Positions 24,594-33,699 of a stretch of 64,000 nt of DNA are shown in pieces. How positions within the stretch are numbered: position 1 is the stretch's first letter; the number at the start of each line of letters is the position of its first letter. Made by a program: the position numbers and the translations under genes. The notes under the pieces are model-generated. The model searched no databases, was not told the origin of the DNA, and worked only from the letters and a program-made list of their open reading frames with translations. The DNA comes from Lachnospiraceae bacterium (GTDB taxonomy: Bacteria > Bacillota > Clostridia > Lachnospirales > Lachnospiraceae): NCBI GenBank assembly GCA_015056905.1, contig SVFI01000005.1, positions 1 through 64,000 of the forward strand. Direction: 5' to 3'.

Positions 24594-26336
24594 TTATGAA
24601 GAAAAATTATAGTTTGTGACTACAATCTGCAGTGTTTTATTTCCGCGGAATTCATTGATATCCGGATAATATACAATATTGATTCTATCCCCATGTTCCT
24701 TCATCTCTGCGGCAAACGCATCTGCCTCACCGAAATAGACACCGTTTACACGGTACCCGCTTTCATCCTCCAGCACAAAGCCCGCCACATTTCTATTTTT
24801 TCCGCGTACAACGCAATTTCTGACACGCAAATTCTTCTGCGCAAACACCGGCTTTGCATTGCCGTTGCCAAACGGTTCCAGGAGAGAGAGTTCTTCCGTA
24901 AACTGCTGCGATGCATACACAAGCGGCATCGGAATGTCTATTTTTATTTTGTGTAAAAAATCATCCTCTGTCAGCTGTGACTGTTCATTCAACCTCCGCC
25001 GAAACTGTTCTAAATGTTCTGGCTGCATGGAAAGTCCCGCCGCCATCTTATGTCCTCCGAATTTATCCAACAGATCTTTCACCCCGCACAATGCATCGTA
25101 CATTGAATAAGCTTCTATGGAACGTCCGGAGCCCTTAATGCCATCTTCACCGTCCGTCAAAACAAATACCGGCTTATAATATTTCTCCTTCAGACGCCCG
25201 GCAATAATACCGGCAATGCTCTCGTGACAATCCTTTAAATAGACAACAAGGACATCATCGTCAGAAAAACCGCATTCCTCCACCTGTCTTACAGCCTGCT
25301 CCACACCGCGTTCCGTCATCGTCTTACGGCTCTCATTCATTTCCTTCAGCTGTACTGCAATCGGGAAAGCCTCTTCCTCTGTTTCACAGTCAAAAAGCTT
25401 TAACGCCAGCATCGCACTGTCAAGTCGTCCGGTCGCATTCAGACATGGGCCTATCACAAAACCAAGATGATAGCTTCCGATTTTAACATCCGATAACCCA
25501 CAAACTTCAATGAGAGTTCTCAGTCCCGGATTCGCAGAATGTCTCATATATGAAAGACCATATTTAACCACAATTCTGTTTTCGTCCAGAAGTTCCATGA
25601 CATCACAGACAGTCGCTATCGCAGCAAACTCCAGCCCTTCCCGCAAAACTGCGTTTCCGTCTTTCCCTGCCATTCCAAACAATGTCTGCACAAGCTTATA
25701 CGCCACCAATGCTCCGCAAATACCCTCATATGGATACTGACATGCCTCCTGCTTCGGGTTAATGATTGCATCCGCCGGCGGCAACACCTGTCCCCGCTGC
25801 CCGTTTGCTTCCTCATACGGCACTTCATGGTGGTCTGTCACAACAACTGACATCCCCTTTTCCTTTGCAAAGGCAATCTCGTCACGCGCAGAAATCCCAT
25901 TATCGCATGTTACAATCATATCAATTCCGTCTGCATATGCCTCCTCGACCAGCCGCGCATTGATTCCGTATCCATCCTTCATCCGGTGCGGAATCGCAAC
26001 CGTCACATCCGCCCCGAGGTGCTTAAGTCCCCTTTTTAAAATAAACGATGCACAAATTCCGTCCACATCGTAATCTCCGATGATACGGATTTTTTTCTTC
26101 TCAGTGATAGCTGTAAGTAAAAGCGACGCCCCCTTCTCCATGTCATACATGTTCCCGGGCGCATGCATATCTTCCGGCTTACCGTTCAGATAATATCCTA
26201 CCTCCTCCTGCGTTATCACATCTCTGTTTCGTATGATTCTCGCAAGCATCGGGCTGATATGATATTTCTCTGCAATCGCATTAAAATCTGCTTTCTTGGT
26301 CATCACGACCCACTGTTCTCTCTTCATACGTTCCAT
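24594..26336 (-). CDS. recJ: Single-stranded-DNA-specific exonuclease RecJ
   Basis: 5'-3' ssDNA exonuclease for recombination and repair. DHH-family motifs are present: GDYDVDG, TCDNG, VTDHHE, then the DHHA1 domain (KLFDCE onwards; GGHKMAAG) and a C-terminal OB fold. Length 580 is usual. The start is uncertain: ATG at 26336 (AGAGG only three bases away), 26327 or 26303; family members begin like MKREQWVV at 26327. All but the last overlap the preceding amidase gene by roughly 45-56 bases. Confidence 0.94.
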   Translation of the reverse strand: MERMKREQWVVMTKKADFNAIAEKYHISPMLARIIRNRDVITQEEVGYYLNGKPEDMHAPGNMYDMEKGASLLLTAITEKKKIRIIGDYDVDGICASFILKRGLKHLGADVTVAIPHRMKDGYGINARLVEEAYADGIDMIVTCDNGISARDEIAFAKEKGMSVVVTDHHEVPYEEANGQRGQVLPPADAIINPKQEACQYPYEGICGALVAYKLVQTLFGMAGKDGNAVLREGLEFAAIATVCDVMELLDENRIVVKYGLSYMRHSANPGLRTLIEVCGLSDVKIGSYHLGFVIGPCLNATGRLDSAMLALKLFDCETEEEAFPIAVQLKEMNESRKTMTERGVEQAVRQVEECGFSDDDVLVVYLKDCHESIAGIIAGRLKEKYYKPVFVLTDGEDGIKGSGRSIEAYSMYDALCGVKDLLDKFGGHKMAAGLSMQPEHLEQFRRRLNEQSQLTEDDFLHKIKIDIPMPLVYASQQFTEELSLLEPFGNGNAKPVFAQKNLRVRNCVVRGKNRNVAGFVLEDESGYRVNGVYFGEADAFAAEMKEHGDRINIVYYPDINEFRGNKTLQIVVTNYNFSS

Positions 26337-27042
26337 TATCCTCTATATACTGTCCAATATCACGGACTAAATCATCCCAAGCCTTTGTATGTTCCACATA
26401 GTACTTCGGACAGTTTTTTCCGCCCTCATCGTAATGCCTTTTAACATCCTCCGGTTCAAGCTTATATTTACCTAAAAGCCACGCCGTCAGACGTACCAGT
26501 GAATCATATGTCGCCTCGGTAAATTTTCCGCTTTCTTCCAAATAGCAACACTCAATCGACACCGAATCATAATTTCTGCCCTTTACCGCATAGGCAATTT
26601 CCCAAAGCGGTATGCACTGGATGATTTCACCTTCGTATCCGATGATAAAATGTGCACTCGCCGATGTCTCACCGGTCTGTGCAAGATTCGCAAAATAGTT
26701 CCGGTTCTGCTCTGCACTTGTCCCCGGATTCGCCGTGTAATGTACAAAAACCGACTTCACCTCCGGAAGTTCCTCCCCCGGTCTGGAATATCCGTTTACC
26801 GGAATGAGATTTACTTCAAATTCAGGTCGCTCATAAACCCTTTTTTTCTGTTTTTTAATCCTTCCGTCCAGCATAGTCTCCATCGCAGTCTCATCACCGG
26901 TGACAAACCGTACCATCGTGCGAACAAGCAAAAATCCACCGACAAACAATCCGATGACAATACACAGCGCGACGGCCCTTGCAGTATATGCCCTGATATA
27001 TGCTTTTAATTTGCGCTTTTGTCTTTTCGTCAAATGAAACAC
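26281..27042 (-). CDS. Membrane-anchored N-acetylmuramoyl-L-alanine amidase (amidase_2)
   Basis: A basic N-terminus and one membrane helix (about residues 20-45) anchor an amidase_2/PGRP-type domain outside the cell. Likely zinc ligands are His in VHYTANPG and HYDEGGKNCPKYY, and the fold's middle strand is SAHFIIGYEGEIIQCIPLWEIAYAVKG. It should cleave the amide bond between MurNAc and L-Ala during wall turnover. Its end overlaps the recJ start, and a strong terminator separates it from the downstream kinase promoter region upstream of it on the minus strand. Confidence 0.88.
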   Translation of the reverse strand: MFHLTKRQKRKLKAYIRAYTARAVALCIVIGLFVGGFLLVRTMVRFVTGDETAMETMLDGRIKKQKKRVYERPEFEVNLIPVNGYSRPGEELPEVKSVFVHYTANPGTSAEQNRNYFANLAQTGETSASAHFIIGYEGEIIQCIPLWEIAYAVKGRNYDSVSIECCYLEESGKFTEATYDSLVRLTAWLLGKYKLEPEDVKRHYDEGGKNCPKYYVEHTKAWDDLVRDIGQYIEDNGTYEERTVGRDDQESRF

Positions 27043-27065
27043 TATGTTCCTCCGATTCTTTTGTC

Positions 27066-27098
27066 AAAAAAATATGCCACCCACTTGGTGGCATATTT
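27066..27098 (-). terminator. Terminator after the hybrid kinase gene
   Basis: AAATATGCCACC (27070-27081), a five-base loop and GGTGGCATATTT (27087-27098) form a perfect 12-bp stem with T residues on the minus strand. Confidence 0.85.
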
Positions 27099-27117
27099 TA
27101 AAATTCTTTGCAAGCAT

Positions 27118-29136
27118 CTATCTTGTACTTAAGTAATCATTAATTTCTGTAACAACTGCATCGTACTCGTTGATCATTGCTTCGTAATTCTCTCTTATGT
27201 AATCAAATTCGCCTGCTTTGCCTGACTCTTCCATCTTGCGCGCCATCTCGGAAAGATTCTGTGCACCAATCATCTTAGATGTGCTCTTGAGCGCATGGAC
27301 GAAAATCGTGTAGTTGGAATAATCTTCCTTCTCGTAAGCAGACACAATATCTGTCTTATTCTTATCCACATTATCACGGAAAGATTCAAACAGGAAAATG
27401 ACACAATCCTTATCACCTTCCGCAGATTCTACTGCCATCGGAATATCAAGAATCTTGAACTGATACTCGGACAAAATGTCATCCGCAACTGCTTTCCAAA
27501 GATTCTGATACAGTTTCTTCTCCATGTCATCATACTCAATCATGACATACTTGTCTTCCGGAAGGAATTCTACAATCTTCTCTTCGAGACGTTTACCCTG
27601 GATTGGTTTGGACATATAATCTACGAAACCTTCTTGCAGATACATCTCCTTCGCGCCGGATACGGCATTTGCTGTAAGAACGATAACCGGTGTATCGATG
27701 TTCGGCCCGTCCGTCGCTGCTTTGATGTTCTTGAGCGTCTCAATACCGTCCATATATGGCATCATGTGGTCCATAAAGATGATATCATACTTCAAATCAT
27801 TACAAAGCTCAAGCGCAGCTGCACCGCTGTTCGCACAGTCAACCTGAATCGTTGTATTCTTAAGCAGACCTTCCACAACCGAAAGGTTCATGGAATTGTC
27901 GTCCACGACAAGAATCTTCGCATTCGGAGCAACGAAAGTTGTTCTGTACTTCTTGCTCTTTTCATTGCTGTATGCATATTTCTCACGGAACTTACCAACC
28001 GGCTTACGATCGCGGATACCCTGTTTCAAAGTGAAGGAGAAGGTTGAGCCCACACCGTATTCACTTCTTACATTAAGGCTGCTGTTCATAAGCTCAAGAA
28101 GCTCTTTCGTAATACTGATACCAAGACCGGTACCTTCAATATTACGGTTACGTCTCTCCTCAATACGCTCGAAGGAAACGAACAGACGGCTCAAATCCTC
28201 TTCCTTAATACCGATACCAGTATCGATAACGGAAACAATAAGGGAAACAGAGGAATCACCTGCTTCTTTCCAGTCAACTTTTAAAATAACACTTCCTTCT
28301 TCCGTGTATTTCACGGCGTTAGTCAGAAGATTCGTAATTACCTGTTTCAGACGAATCTCATCACCAAACAGAAGGTATGGCATATCTTCTGCCACAATCG
28401 CTTTGAACTCGAGTTTCTTGTTCGCAGCTTTGATTTCAATCATATTGATGACTTCTGTGAGCACATTCGCAATTTCATATTCTACCGGTAAAATTTCCAT
28501 CTTACCGCACTCAATCTTAGAGAAATCAAGAAGGTCGTTTACAAGAGAAAGAAGAGTCGTACCTGCATCACGAATATTCTCAGCATAACTCTTAATCTGT
28601 ACATCTGTCGCCTCTCTCAAAATAATCTCATCCATACCGAGTACCGTGTTAATCGGTGTACGAATTTCATGCGACATATTGGCAAGGAAATTGGACTTTG
28701 CCTTGTTGGCTGCATCTGCCATTTCTTTTAATTCTGTCAGCTTTTTATTCGTTTTGTAATGACCTGTGATATCAACAAGCCACACAAACTTACCCTGCAC
28801 ATTCTCTTCCTCGATGGTCTCCTGACGCACTTCGTAAATCTTGGAAAGCACTTCAGAAACATACTCCTCGTCCGTAAACAGACGCACCATCTCAGGGTAT
28901 GTAGAAATGGATGTAGAATTAATAATCTCCGGGAACAACTGAACAAATTCTTTGTTGTAGAACAAAACTTCGTTATCGTTCGTTACCGCAAGTACCGGTC
29001 CTACACCTCCTCTGTCCAAAATACCTTTTGTAACAGTCTTGACAGATTTCTGCGGATCAGAACTGCTCTTCTCCTTGAATAAAAGAAAAGCGAGCACACC
29101 GGCTACAACCGCCAAAATGATTACCAAAAATATCAT
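27118..29136 (-). CDS. Hybrid sensor histidine kinase/response regulator with Hpt domain
   Basis: A short membrane helix at the N-terminus is followed by a PAS-like domain (about 45-130), HisKA with the phospho-His in NMSHEIRTP (His156 from this start), HATPase_c, a receiver domain (ILVVDDNSMNL; phospho-Asp in IIFMDHMMPYMDG; KPI lysine) and a C-terminal Hpt domain (FVHALKSTSKMIG). All four phosphorelay sites are thus on one chain. No separate output regulator is adjacent, so the relay target is elsewhere. The ATG at 29136 has a GGAGG-type site; the frame before it is ignored. Signal unknown. Confidence 0.92.
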   Translation of the reverse strand: MIFLVIILAVVAGVLAFLLFKEKSSSDPQKSVKTVTKGILDRGGVGPVLAVTNDNEVLFYNKEFVQLFPEIINSTSISTYPEMVRLFTDEEYVSEVLSKIYEVRQETIEEENVQGKFVWLVDITGHYKTNKKLTELKEMADAANKAKSNFLANMSHEIRTPINTVLGMDEIILREATDVQIKSYAENIRDAGTTLLSLVNDLLDFSKIECGKMEILPVEYEIANVLTEVINMIEIKAANKKLEFKAIVAEDMPYLLFGDEIRLKQVITNLLTNAVKYTEEGSVILKVDWKEAGDSSVSLIVSVIDTGIGIKEEDLSRLFVSFERIEERRNRNIEGTGLGISITKELLELMNSSLNVRSEYGVGSTFSFTLKQGIRDRKPVGKFREKYAYSNEKSKKYRTTFVAPNAKILVVDDNSMNLSVVEGLLKNTTIQVDCANSGAAALELCNDLKYDIIFMDHMMPYMDGIETLKNIKAATDGPNIDTPVIVLTANAVSGAKEMYLQEGFVDYMSKPIQGKRLEEKIVEFLPEDKYVMIEYDDMEKKLYQNLWKAVADDILSEYQFKILDIPMAVESAEGDKDCVIFLFESFRDNVDKNKTDIVSAYEKEDYSNYTIFVHALKSTSKMIGAQNLSEMARKMEESGKAGEFDYIRENYEAMINEYDAVVTEINDYLSTR

Positions 29137-29194
29137 AGCTTCTCCCTCCATGTGTTTGACATATGTAAAAAAACCTTTACTGATTTATTATACC

Positions 29195-29226
29195 AAAGTG
29201 CCCCCTGCTTTAGCAAGGGGCACTTT
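29195..29226 (-). terminator. Terminator-like hairpin after secDF
   Basis: AAAGTGCCCC (29195-29204) and GGGGCACTTT (29217-29226) form a 10-bp stem extended by TGC/GCA inside. It lies just after the secDF stop; the T-run on the minus strand is short. Confidence 0.65.
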
Positions 29227-29239
29227 CATTTATTTGCAA

Positions 29240-31513
29240 CTATTTTTTATTTTTCTTAGCCACTTCTTTTTTCCCGATTTTGGTACGCATAATATACCAT
29301 AAAGAACCTGTGATTCCTACGGAAGAATATGCTCCGGCAAAAATACCTACCATGAGCGGAAGGGCAAAATCACGGATACTTGAAACACCCATGATATAAA
29401 GCACGAATACCATGACAAACGTTGTCAGGTTCGTATAAATACTTCTCGTCAGAGTCTGCGTGATACTGTCGTTGACAAGTACTTTTAACTCGTCATCATT
29501 TTTTGCCTCTCTGAGATTCTCTCGAATTCGGTCAAAGATGACAATCGTCGAGTTAATGGAATATCCGACTATCGTCAGCATACATGCAATAAACGTATTT
29601 CCCACGGAAATCTTGGCAACCGCATAGAACGCCAGTACAACAAGAACGTCATGCACAAGTGCGAGTACCGCGCTTGCTGCGAAACGCATATCCGTAAAAC
29701 GGAACCAGATATAAACGAGCATACAAATCGTTGCAACAACAACCGCAACAACCGCATCTTTTCTCATCTCGTTGCTGACTGTCGCGCTGATGGTCTCTGC
29801 CTCGATACCGTTTTCAGGAACGCTGAAATTGTCACTCATCGCCTGAACAAATGCTTCTCTCTCTTCCACAGAAAGAGTTCTTGTCTTGAACATAACCTGT
29901 GTTGTCTCGTTAATCTTCTGTGCCTGGACATTGCTGTCACCCGTAATACCTTCAATCACAGGAACAATCGTCGCGTCAATTTCTTCAATCGTATAATCTT
30001 CATTGAATGCTACGGTTGTGGATGTACCACCCATAAACTCAAGACTGTAATTTAAAATATTGCCTGTGTTTGCTTTGTTCATTCCGAGGAATACAAAACC
30101 GACAATAATCAACACTGCAGAAATTGCAAAGAAAACCGCCTTCTTGGAAACAAAATCGATCGTTTTCATCTTCTTTGCCTTACCGTACCATTTCTCATTC
30201 TGGAAGCCGACTGCATAGAATACCTTGAGCAATGTCTTGGTAATGACGAGAGCCGTAAACATGGAAAGTACAATACCGAGTGCAAGTGTGATTGCAAATC
30301 CCTTTACGGTACCGGAACCCATAAATCCGAGCACTGCTGCTGCGATAAGCGTTGTGATATTACCGTCCACGATTGCTGACATCGCTTTGTCAAAACCGAT
30401 TTTGATGGCTGACTGCACGGTTTTACCGGTTCCAAGTTCCTCACGGATACGCGCAAAAATGATAACGTTCGCATCCACCGCCATACCGATGGAAAGAATG
30501 ATACCGGCAATACCCGGAAGTGTTAATGTAATGTTAAGTGCATTTAATGCAAGTAATGTCAAAATAACATAGAGCGTAAGCGCAATTGCAGATGCAAATC
30601 CCGGAAGGAGATATACCACAATCATAACCAGACACACGATGGCAAATCCGATTAAACCTGCCTTTAAGCTGGATGCAAGTGCATCCGAACCAAGCTGCGC
30701 ACCTACTACCTTGGAACGAAGTTCCTTGAGTTCAAGCTTCAGACCACCGATACGGATGGTAGATGCAAGCGTATCTGCTTCCTCGAAATCCGCAAGTCCG
30801 GAAATCTGCGCCTGTCCACCCAAAATCGGTTCCGTTACATTCGGCACGGACACAAATTTGCCGTCATAGTAAATACCAATCGTTTCTCCGCTCTGGTATG
30901 CAGACGTTGTTGCCTCAGCAAACTTAGCGGTACCTTCCTTGGTGAATGTAAGGGATACCACATATTCTCCAGTCGTTGCTCCTTGCTCGTTCTGCTCTGC
31001 GCCTGCCTGTGCACTGCTTACCATCGTTCCGTCAAGGACAATACTTCCGTCTGCTTTCAGTTCGTCAATGGTTTTTAAAAGAGCGTAGTCATAAGAACCG
31101 TCCTCAAGAATCGTAATACCGTAGTTTTCACTGCCATCACTTCCTGTCTGACTGATGAAATAAAGAGTTCCCGGCTGTCCGAGTTCCTGCAGAACCGCAT
31201 TGGCATCAGAAATTCCAGGGATTTCGATATTGATACGATCCGTACCCTCTTTGTATACCTGTGCCTCTGTACTATAGTGCTCGACACGCTTCTGTAATTT
31301 GTAGATAGTATCACTCATATCTTCTGCCGAAGCCTCTTCGTCCCCGACTACCTGATATGTGATGCTGACACCACCCGCAAGGTCAAGACCCTGTTTGATG
31401 TTGGCTGCTGACCCCATCTTACCTGCTCCGACACCGAACATAGCCACATAGCCAAGTCCGACAATCGCAACGATCGAAAGAATCAGACAGATAATACCTG
31501 TGCTTTTTTTCAT
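29240..31513 (-). CDS. secDF: Protein translocase SecDF, fused
   Basis: SecD and SecF are joined in one 757-residue protein with twelve predicted membrane helices and two large outside domains. SecD-like marks: GLDLAGGVSITYQV near the start and the helices around TLPGIAGIILSIGMAVDANVIIFARIREE; SecF-like marks: LEFMGGTSTTV and VGYSINSTIVIFDRIRENLR. It uses proton motive force to aid export. The ATG follows scfB by 2 bases, so it is co-transcribed with the SCIFF genes, an arrangement conserved in Clostridia. Confidence 0.95.
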   Translation of the reverse strand: MKKSTGIICLILSIVAIVGLGYVAMFGVGAGKMGSAANIKQGLDLAGGVSITYQVVGDEEASAEDMSDTIYKLQKRVEHYSTEAQVYKEGTDRINIEIPGISDANAVLQELGQPGTLYFISQTGSDGSENYGITILEDGSYDYALLKTIDELKADGSIVLDGTMVSSAQAGAEQNEQGATTGEYVVSLTFTKEGTAKFAEATTSAYQSGETIGIYYDGKFVSVPNVTEPILGGQAQISGLADFEEADTLASTIRIGGLKLELKELRSKVVGAQLGSDALASSLKAGLIGFAIVCLVMIVVYLLPGFASAIALTLYVILTLLALNALNITLTLPGIAGIILSIGMAVDANVIIFARIREELGTGKTVQSAIKIGFDKAMSAIVDGNITTLIAAAVLGFMGSGTVKGFAITLALGIVLSMFTALVITKTLLKVFYAVGFQNEKWYGKAKKMKTIDFVSKKAVFFAISAVLIIVGFVFLGMNKANTGNILNYSLEFMGGTSTTVAFNEDYTIEEIDATIVPVIEGITGDSNVQAQKINETTQVMFKTRTLSVEEREAFVQAMSDNFSVPENGIEAETISATVSNEMRKDAVVAVVVATICMLVYIWFRFTDMRFAASAVLALVHDVLVVLAFYAVAKISVGNTFIACMLTIVGYSINSTIVIFDRIRENLREAKNDDELKVLVNDSITQTLTRSIYTNLTTFVMVFVLYIMGVSSIRDFALPLMVGIFAGAYSSVGITGSLWYIMRTKIGKKEVAKKNKK

Positions 31514-31515
31514 TG

Positions 31516-32901
31516 TTATTCCTCCTCGTCACTGAGTGCTGCTTTTATCATAATCGCGCATTCGACACGCTTTTTCTGCAACTGGCACCCAATATCATAT
31601 GCACCGTTAATCTGTCCCGTAAAATTGTATGCATTGGCAGCGCAACCGCCGCTGCAGTAAAATTTTGCGAAACAGTCTTTACACGATTCTTTTGCATACA
31701 CATTGCACTGTTTAAACTCATTGCAGATGTGTTGCTGCGTAATACCGTCATACACATTGCCGAGCAAAAAATCTTCATTGCCGACAAACTGATGACACGG
31801 ATAGAAATCCCCCCACGGCGTTACCGCAAGATACTCCGTACCGCTTCCGCATCCGGATAAGCGTTTTGCCACACAAGGGCCGCCCTCCAAATCTATCATA
31901 AAGTGGAAGAAATTGAATCCTCTTCCTTCTTTCCGTCTGCGAATCATCTCGAGCGCGAGCTCATCATACTGCTTCATCAGCATCGGAAGGTCCTCCTCCC
32001 GGATGGCATAATCAGCTGTATTCTCCGCCACAACCGGCTCCACGGAAATCTGTTTGAATCCAAGGTCTGCCAGATGCAGTACATCTTTTGAAAAATCAAG
32101 GTTATGATGCGTAAAAGTACCACGCACATAGTAATCCGTCTGGTTGCGACTCTCCGCCACCTTGATGAATTTAGGGACAATCTCATCGTAACTGCCCTGT
32201 CCGCCGCGATGCGGACGCATCTTATCATGTACTTCCTTACGCCCGTCAATGCTCAGGACAACATTGCTCATCTCCCGATTGGCAAACTCTAAAATGTCAT
32301 CATTCAGCAGAACACCGTTCGTCGTGAGCGTAAAGCGGAATTTCTTGTTATGTTTTTCCTCCAGAGAACGACCGTAAGCAACGAGGTCCTTTACGACCTG
32401 CCAATTCATAAGTGGTTCGCCACCAAAAAAATCCACCTCAAGGTTGATGCGGTTTCCTGAATTCTCCACCAGAAAATCAAGCGCCTTCTGACCGACCTCA
32501 TAGCTCATCATTGCTCTGCGCCCATGATATTCTCCTTCCTCGGCAAAACAATATTTGCAGGCAAGATTACAATCATGCGCAATATGCAGACACAATGCTT
32601 TTACTACGGTTTCCCTTGTTTTAAAACTGTCAATATAATTCTCGTAAATATCCTCTGTGTAAAGCATGTCCGCTTCCGCAAGGGCAAGAATCTCTTCGAT
32701 GGCTTCGGACAGTTCTTCCGTGGCATACGAAAAGCCCTGCTTCTTGGCAAGGTCCAGCATAGCCTCTGCGGTCTCATGAGATTTCACCGCCGGCTCCAAC
32801 AGAGGGATAAGGTCATATACAATGTCATCTACAACATGAACGGAACCGCTGTTGACATCCATTACGATGTTGTATCCATTGTTTTTGTAACAATGTACCA
32901 A
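31516..32901 (-). CDS. scfB: SCIFF thioether-forming radical SAM maturase
   Basis: The 461-residue protein starts with an RRE-like peptide-binding region (HVVDDIVYDLIPLLEP). The radical SAM motif CNLACKYCFAEEGEYHG follows near residue 105, then a C-terminal SPASM domain with many cysteines (CGSGTEYLAVTPWGDFYPC, CKDCFAKFYCSGGC) for two auxiliary Fe-S clusters. It matches maturases that install thioether cross-links in the six-Cys SCIFF peptide encoded just upstream. In the Clostridium thermocellum pair this links a Cys to a Thr. A hairpin in the 77-base gap may lower its expression relative to the precursor. It is followed at once by secDF. Confidence 0.93.
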   Translation of the reverse strand: MVHCYKNNGYNIVMDVNSGSVHVVDDIVYDLIPLLEPAVKSHETAEAMLDLAKKQGFSYATEELSEAIEEILALAEADMLYTEDIYENYIDSFKTRETVVKALCLHIAHDCNLACKYCFAEEGEYHGRRAMMSYEVGQKALDFLVENSGNRINLEVDFFGGEPLMNWQVVKDLVAYGRSLEEKHNKKFRFTLTTNGVLLNDDILEFANREMSNVVLSIDGRKEVHDKMRPHRGGQGSYDEIVPKFIKVAESRNQTDYYVRGTFTHHNLDFSKDVLHLADLGFKQISVEPVVAENTADYAIREEDLPMLMKQYDELALEMIRRRKEGRGFNFFHFMIDLEGGPCVAKRLSGCGSGTEYLAVTPWGDFYPCHQFVGNEDFLLGNVYDGITQQHICNEFKQCNVYAKESCKDCFAKFYCSGGCAANAYNFTGQINGAYDIGCQLQKKRVECAIMIKAALSDEEE

Positions 32902-32940
32902 TTTACATTCCTCTCTATTTCCTATGAATTTTCATATAAT

Positions 32941-32964
32941 AAGCAGCGAGGTGAGTCGCTGCTT
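32941..32964 (-). terminator. Hairpin between scfA and scfB, possible attenuator
   Basis: AAGCAGCGA (32941-32949) and TCGCTGCTT (32956-32964) form a perfect 9-bp stem, with TTATTATAT but no long T-run after it on the minus strand. It would suit partial termination or mRNA end protection, giving more precursor than maturase (inference). Confidence 0.5.
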
Positions 32965-32978
32965 AAGTAATTACGTTA

Positions 32979-33122
32979 TTATTTTACGTTCTCACAGCTC
33001 TGGTTACCTACTGTACAAGAAGTCTTGCAAGCAGACTGGCAAGATGTCTGGCACTCACCGCAACCGCCTTTTTTCATAGATTTCTTTAAATCTCTTGTGC
33101 TTAATGTTTTGATATGTTTCAT
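32979..33122 (-). CDS. scfA: SCIFF ribosomal peptide precursor (six Cys in forty-five residues)
   Basis: A 47-codon gene. The leader reads MKHIKTLSTRDLKKSMKKGG; the core has six cysteines at 21, 24, 28, 32, 36 and 43, spaced as GGCGECQTSC, then QSACKTSC, then TVGNQSC. This is the hallmark of SCIFF, the most widespread Clostridia ribosomally made modified peptide family. The Cys32/Thr37 pair that is cross-linked in the C. thermocellum homologue is conserved. AAGGAGG lies seven bases before the ATG. A -10 box TATACT lies at 33157-33162 with a weak -35. The biological role of SCIFF is unknown; export by the neighbouring SecDF is often supposed but unproven. Confidence 0.95.
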   Translation of the reverse strand: MKHIKTLSTRDLKKSMKKGGCGECQTSCQSACKTSCTVGNQSCENVK

Positions 33123-33156
33123 CACATTGCCTCCTTAATAAATTAAAACTATTGGT

Positions 33157-33185
33157 AGTATAACACACTTCGCTGCTCAATGAAA
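33157..33185 (-). promoter_or_regulatory. Probable promoter of the scfA-scfB-secDF operon
   Basis: On the minus strand TATACT (33157-33162) is preceded at 17 bases by TTTCAT (33180-33185). The -10 box is good, the -35 weak. It lies about 35 bases before the scfA start. Confidence 0.45.
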
Positions 33186-33212
33186 GTATTTTTTCCAGCT
33201 TTTTTGTACCTG

Positions 33213-33569
33213 TCAGCTGACCATTCCGCCGAGCATTCCGCTCGCCAGACACAAAAACATCGTCATCACAAAATTCTGTCCGATGTCCGACGGTGATTGG
33301 CCGCTTACAAACGACACAAGCAAAAGAACAGCGAAGTACGCGGCACCGATACCGAGTCCCCACAAATATTTTTGCTGCCCCTTGGTCTTTCCGGCAAGAA
33401 ATCCGGCAAGAAAATTCGATACAACATAAATGACAATCACACCTGCGGACACTATGCTATCCGACAAATGGAAGCGATACAACAAAAAAGCAAGCAAAAA
33501 AAGTAGCGCTACACTGAACACAAACGATGCCAGAAGAAACTTCAAAAAAGAGCTGATATTTTTTTTCAT
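33213..33569 (-). CDS. Small membrane protein, TIGR04086-like
   Basis: The 118-residue protein has four hydrophobic helices (FLLASFVFSVALLFLLAFLLY; VIVIYVVSNFLAGFLAG; WGLGIGAAYFAVLLLVSFV; MTMFLCLASGMLGGMV). It resembles the small membrane family TIGR04086, which is encoded next to the SCIFF precursor in many Clostridia. The start used is the ATG at 33569 with AGGGA upstream; a much longer frame to 33710 lacks support. Its function is unknown; a link to SCIFF is from position only. Confidence 0.7.
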   Translation of the reverse strand: MKKNISSFLKFLLASFVFSVALLFLLAFLLYRFHLSDSIVSAGVIVIYVVSNFLAGFLAGKTKGQQKYLWGLGIGAAYFAVLLLVSFVSGQSPSDIGQNFVMTMFLCLASGMLGGMVS

Positions 33570-33699
33570 ACAACATCCCTGTTGCAATATCCTTGGTCTA
33601 TTGTATGACGCAGCACGCCCGCTTAGAACACCGTCCAAGACACGCAACATTCCTCTGTCCGCTGCATATACTGATACAAAACCACTTTTGGGGAAACCT

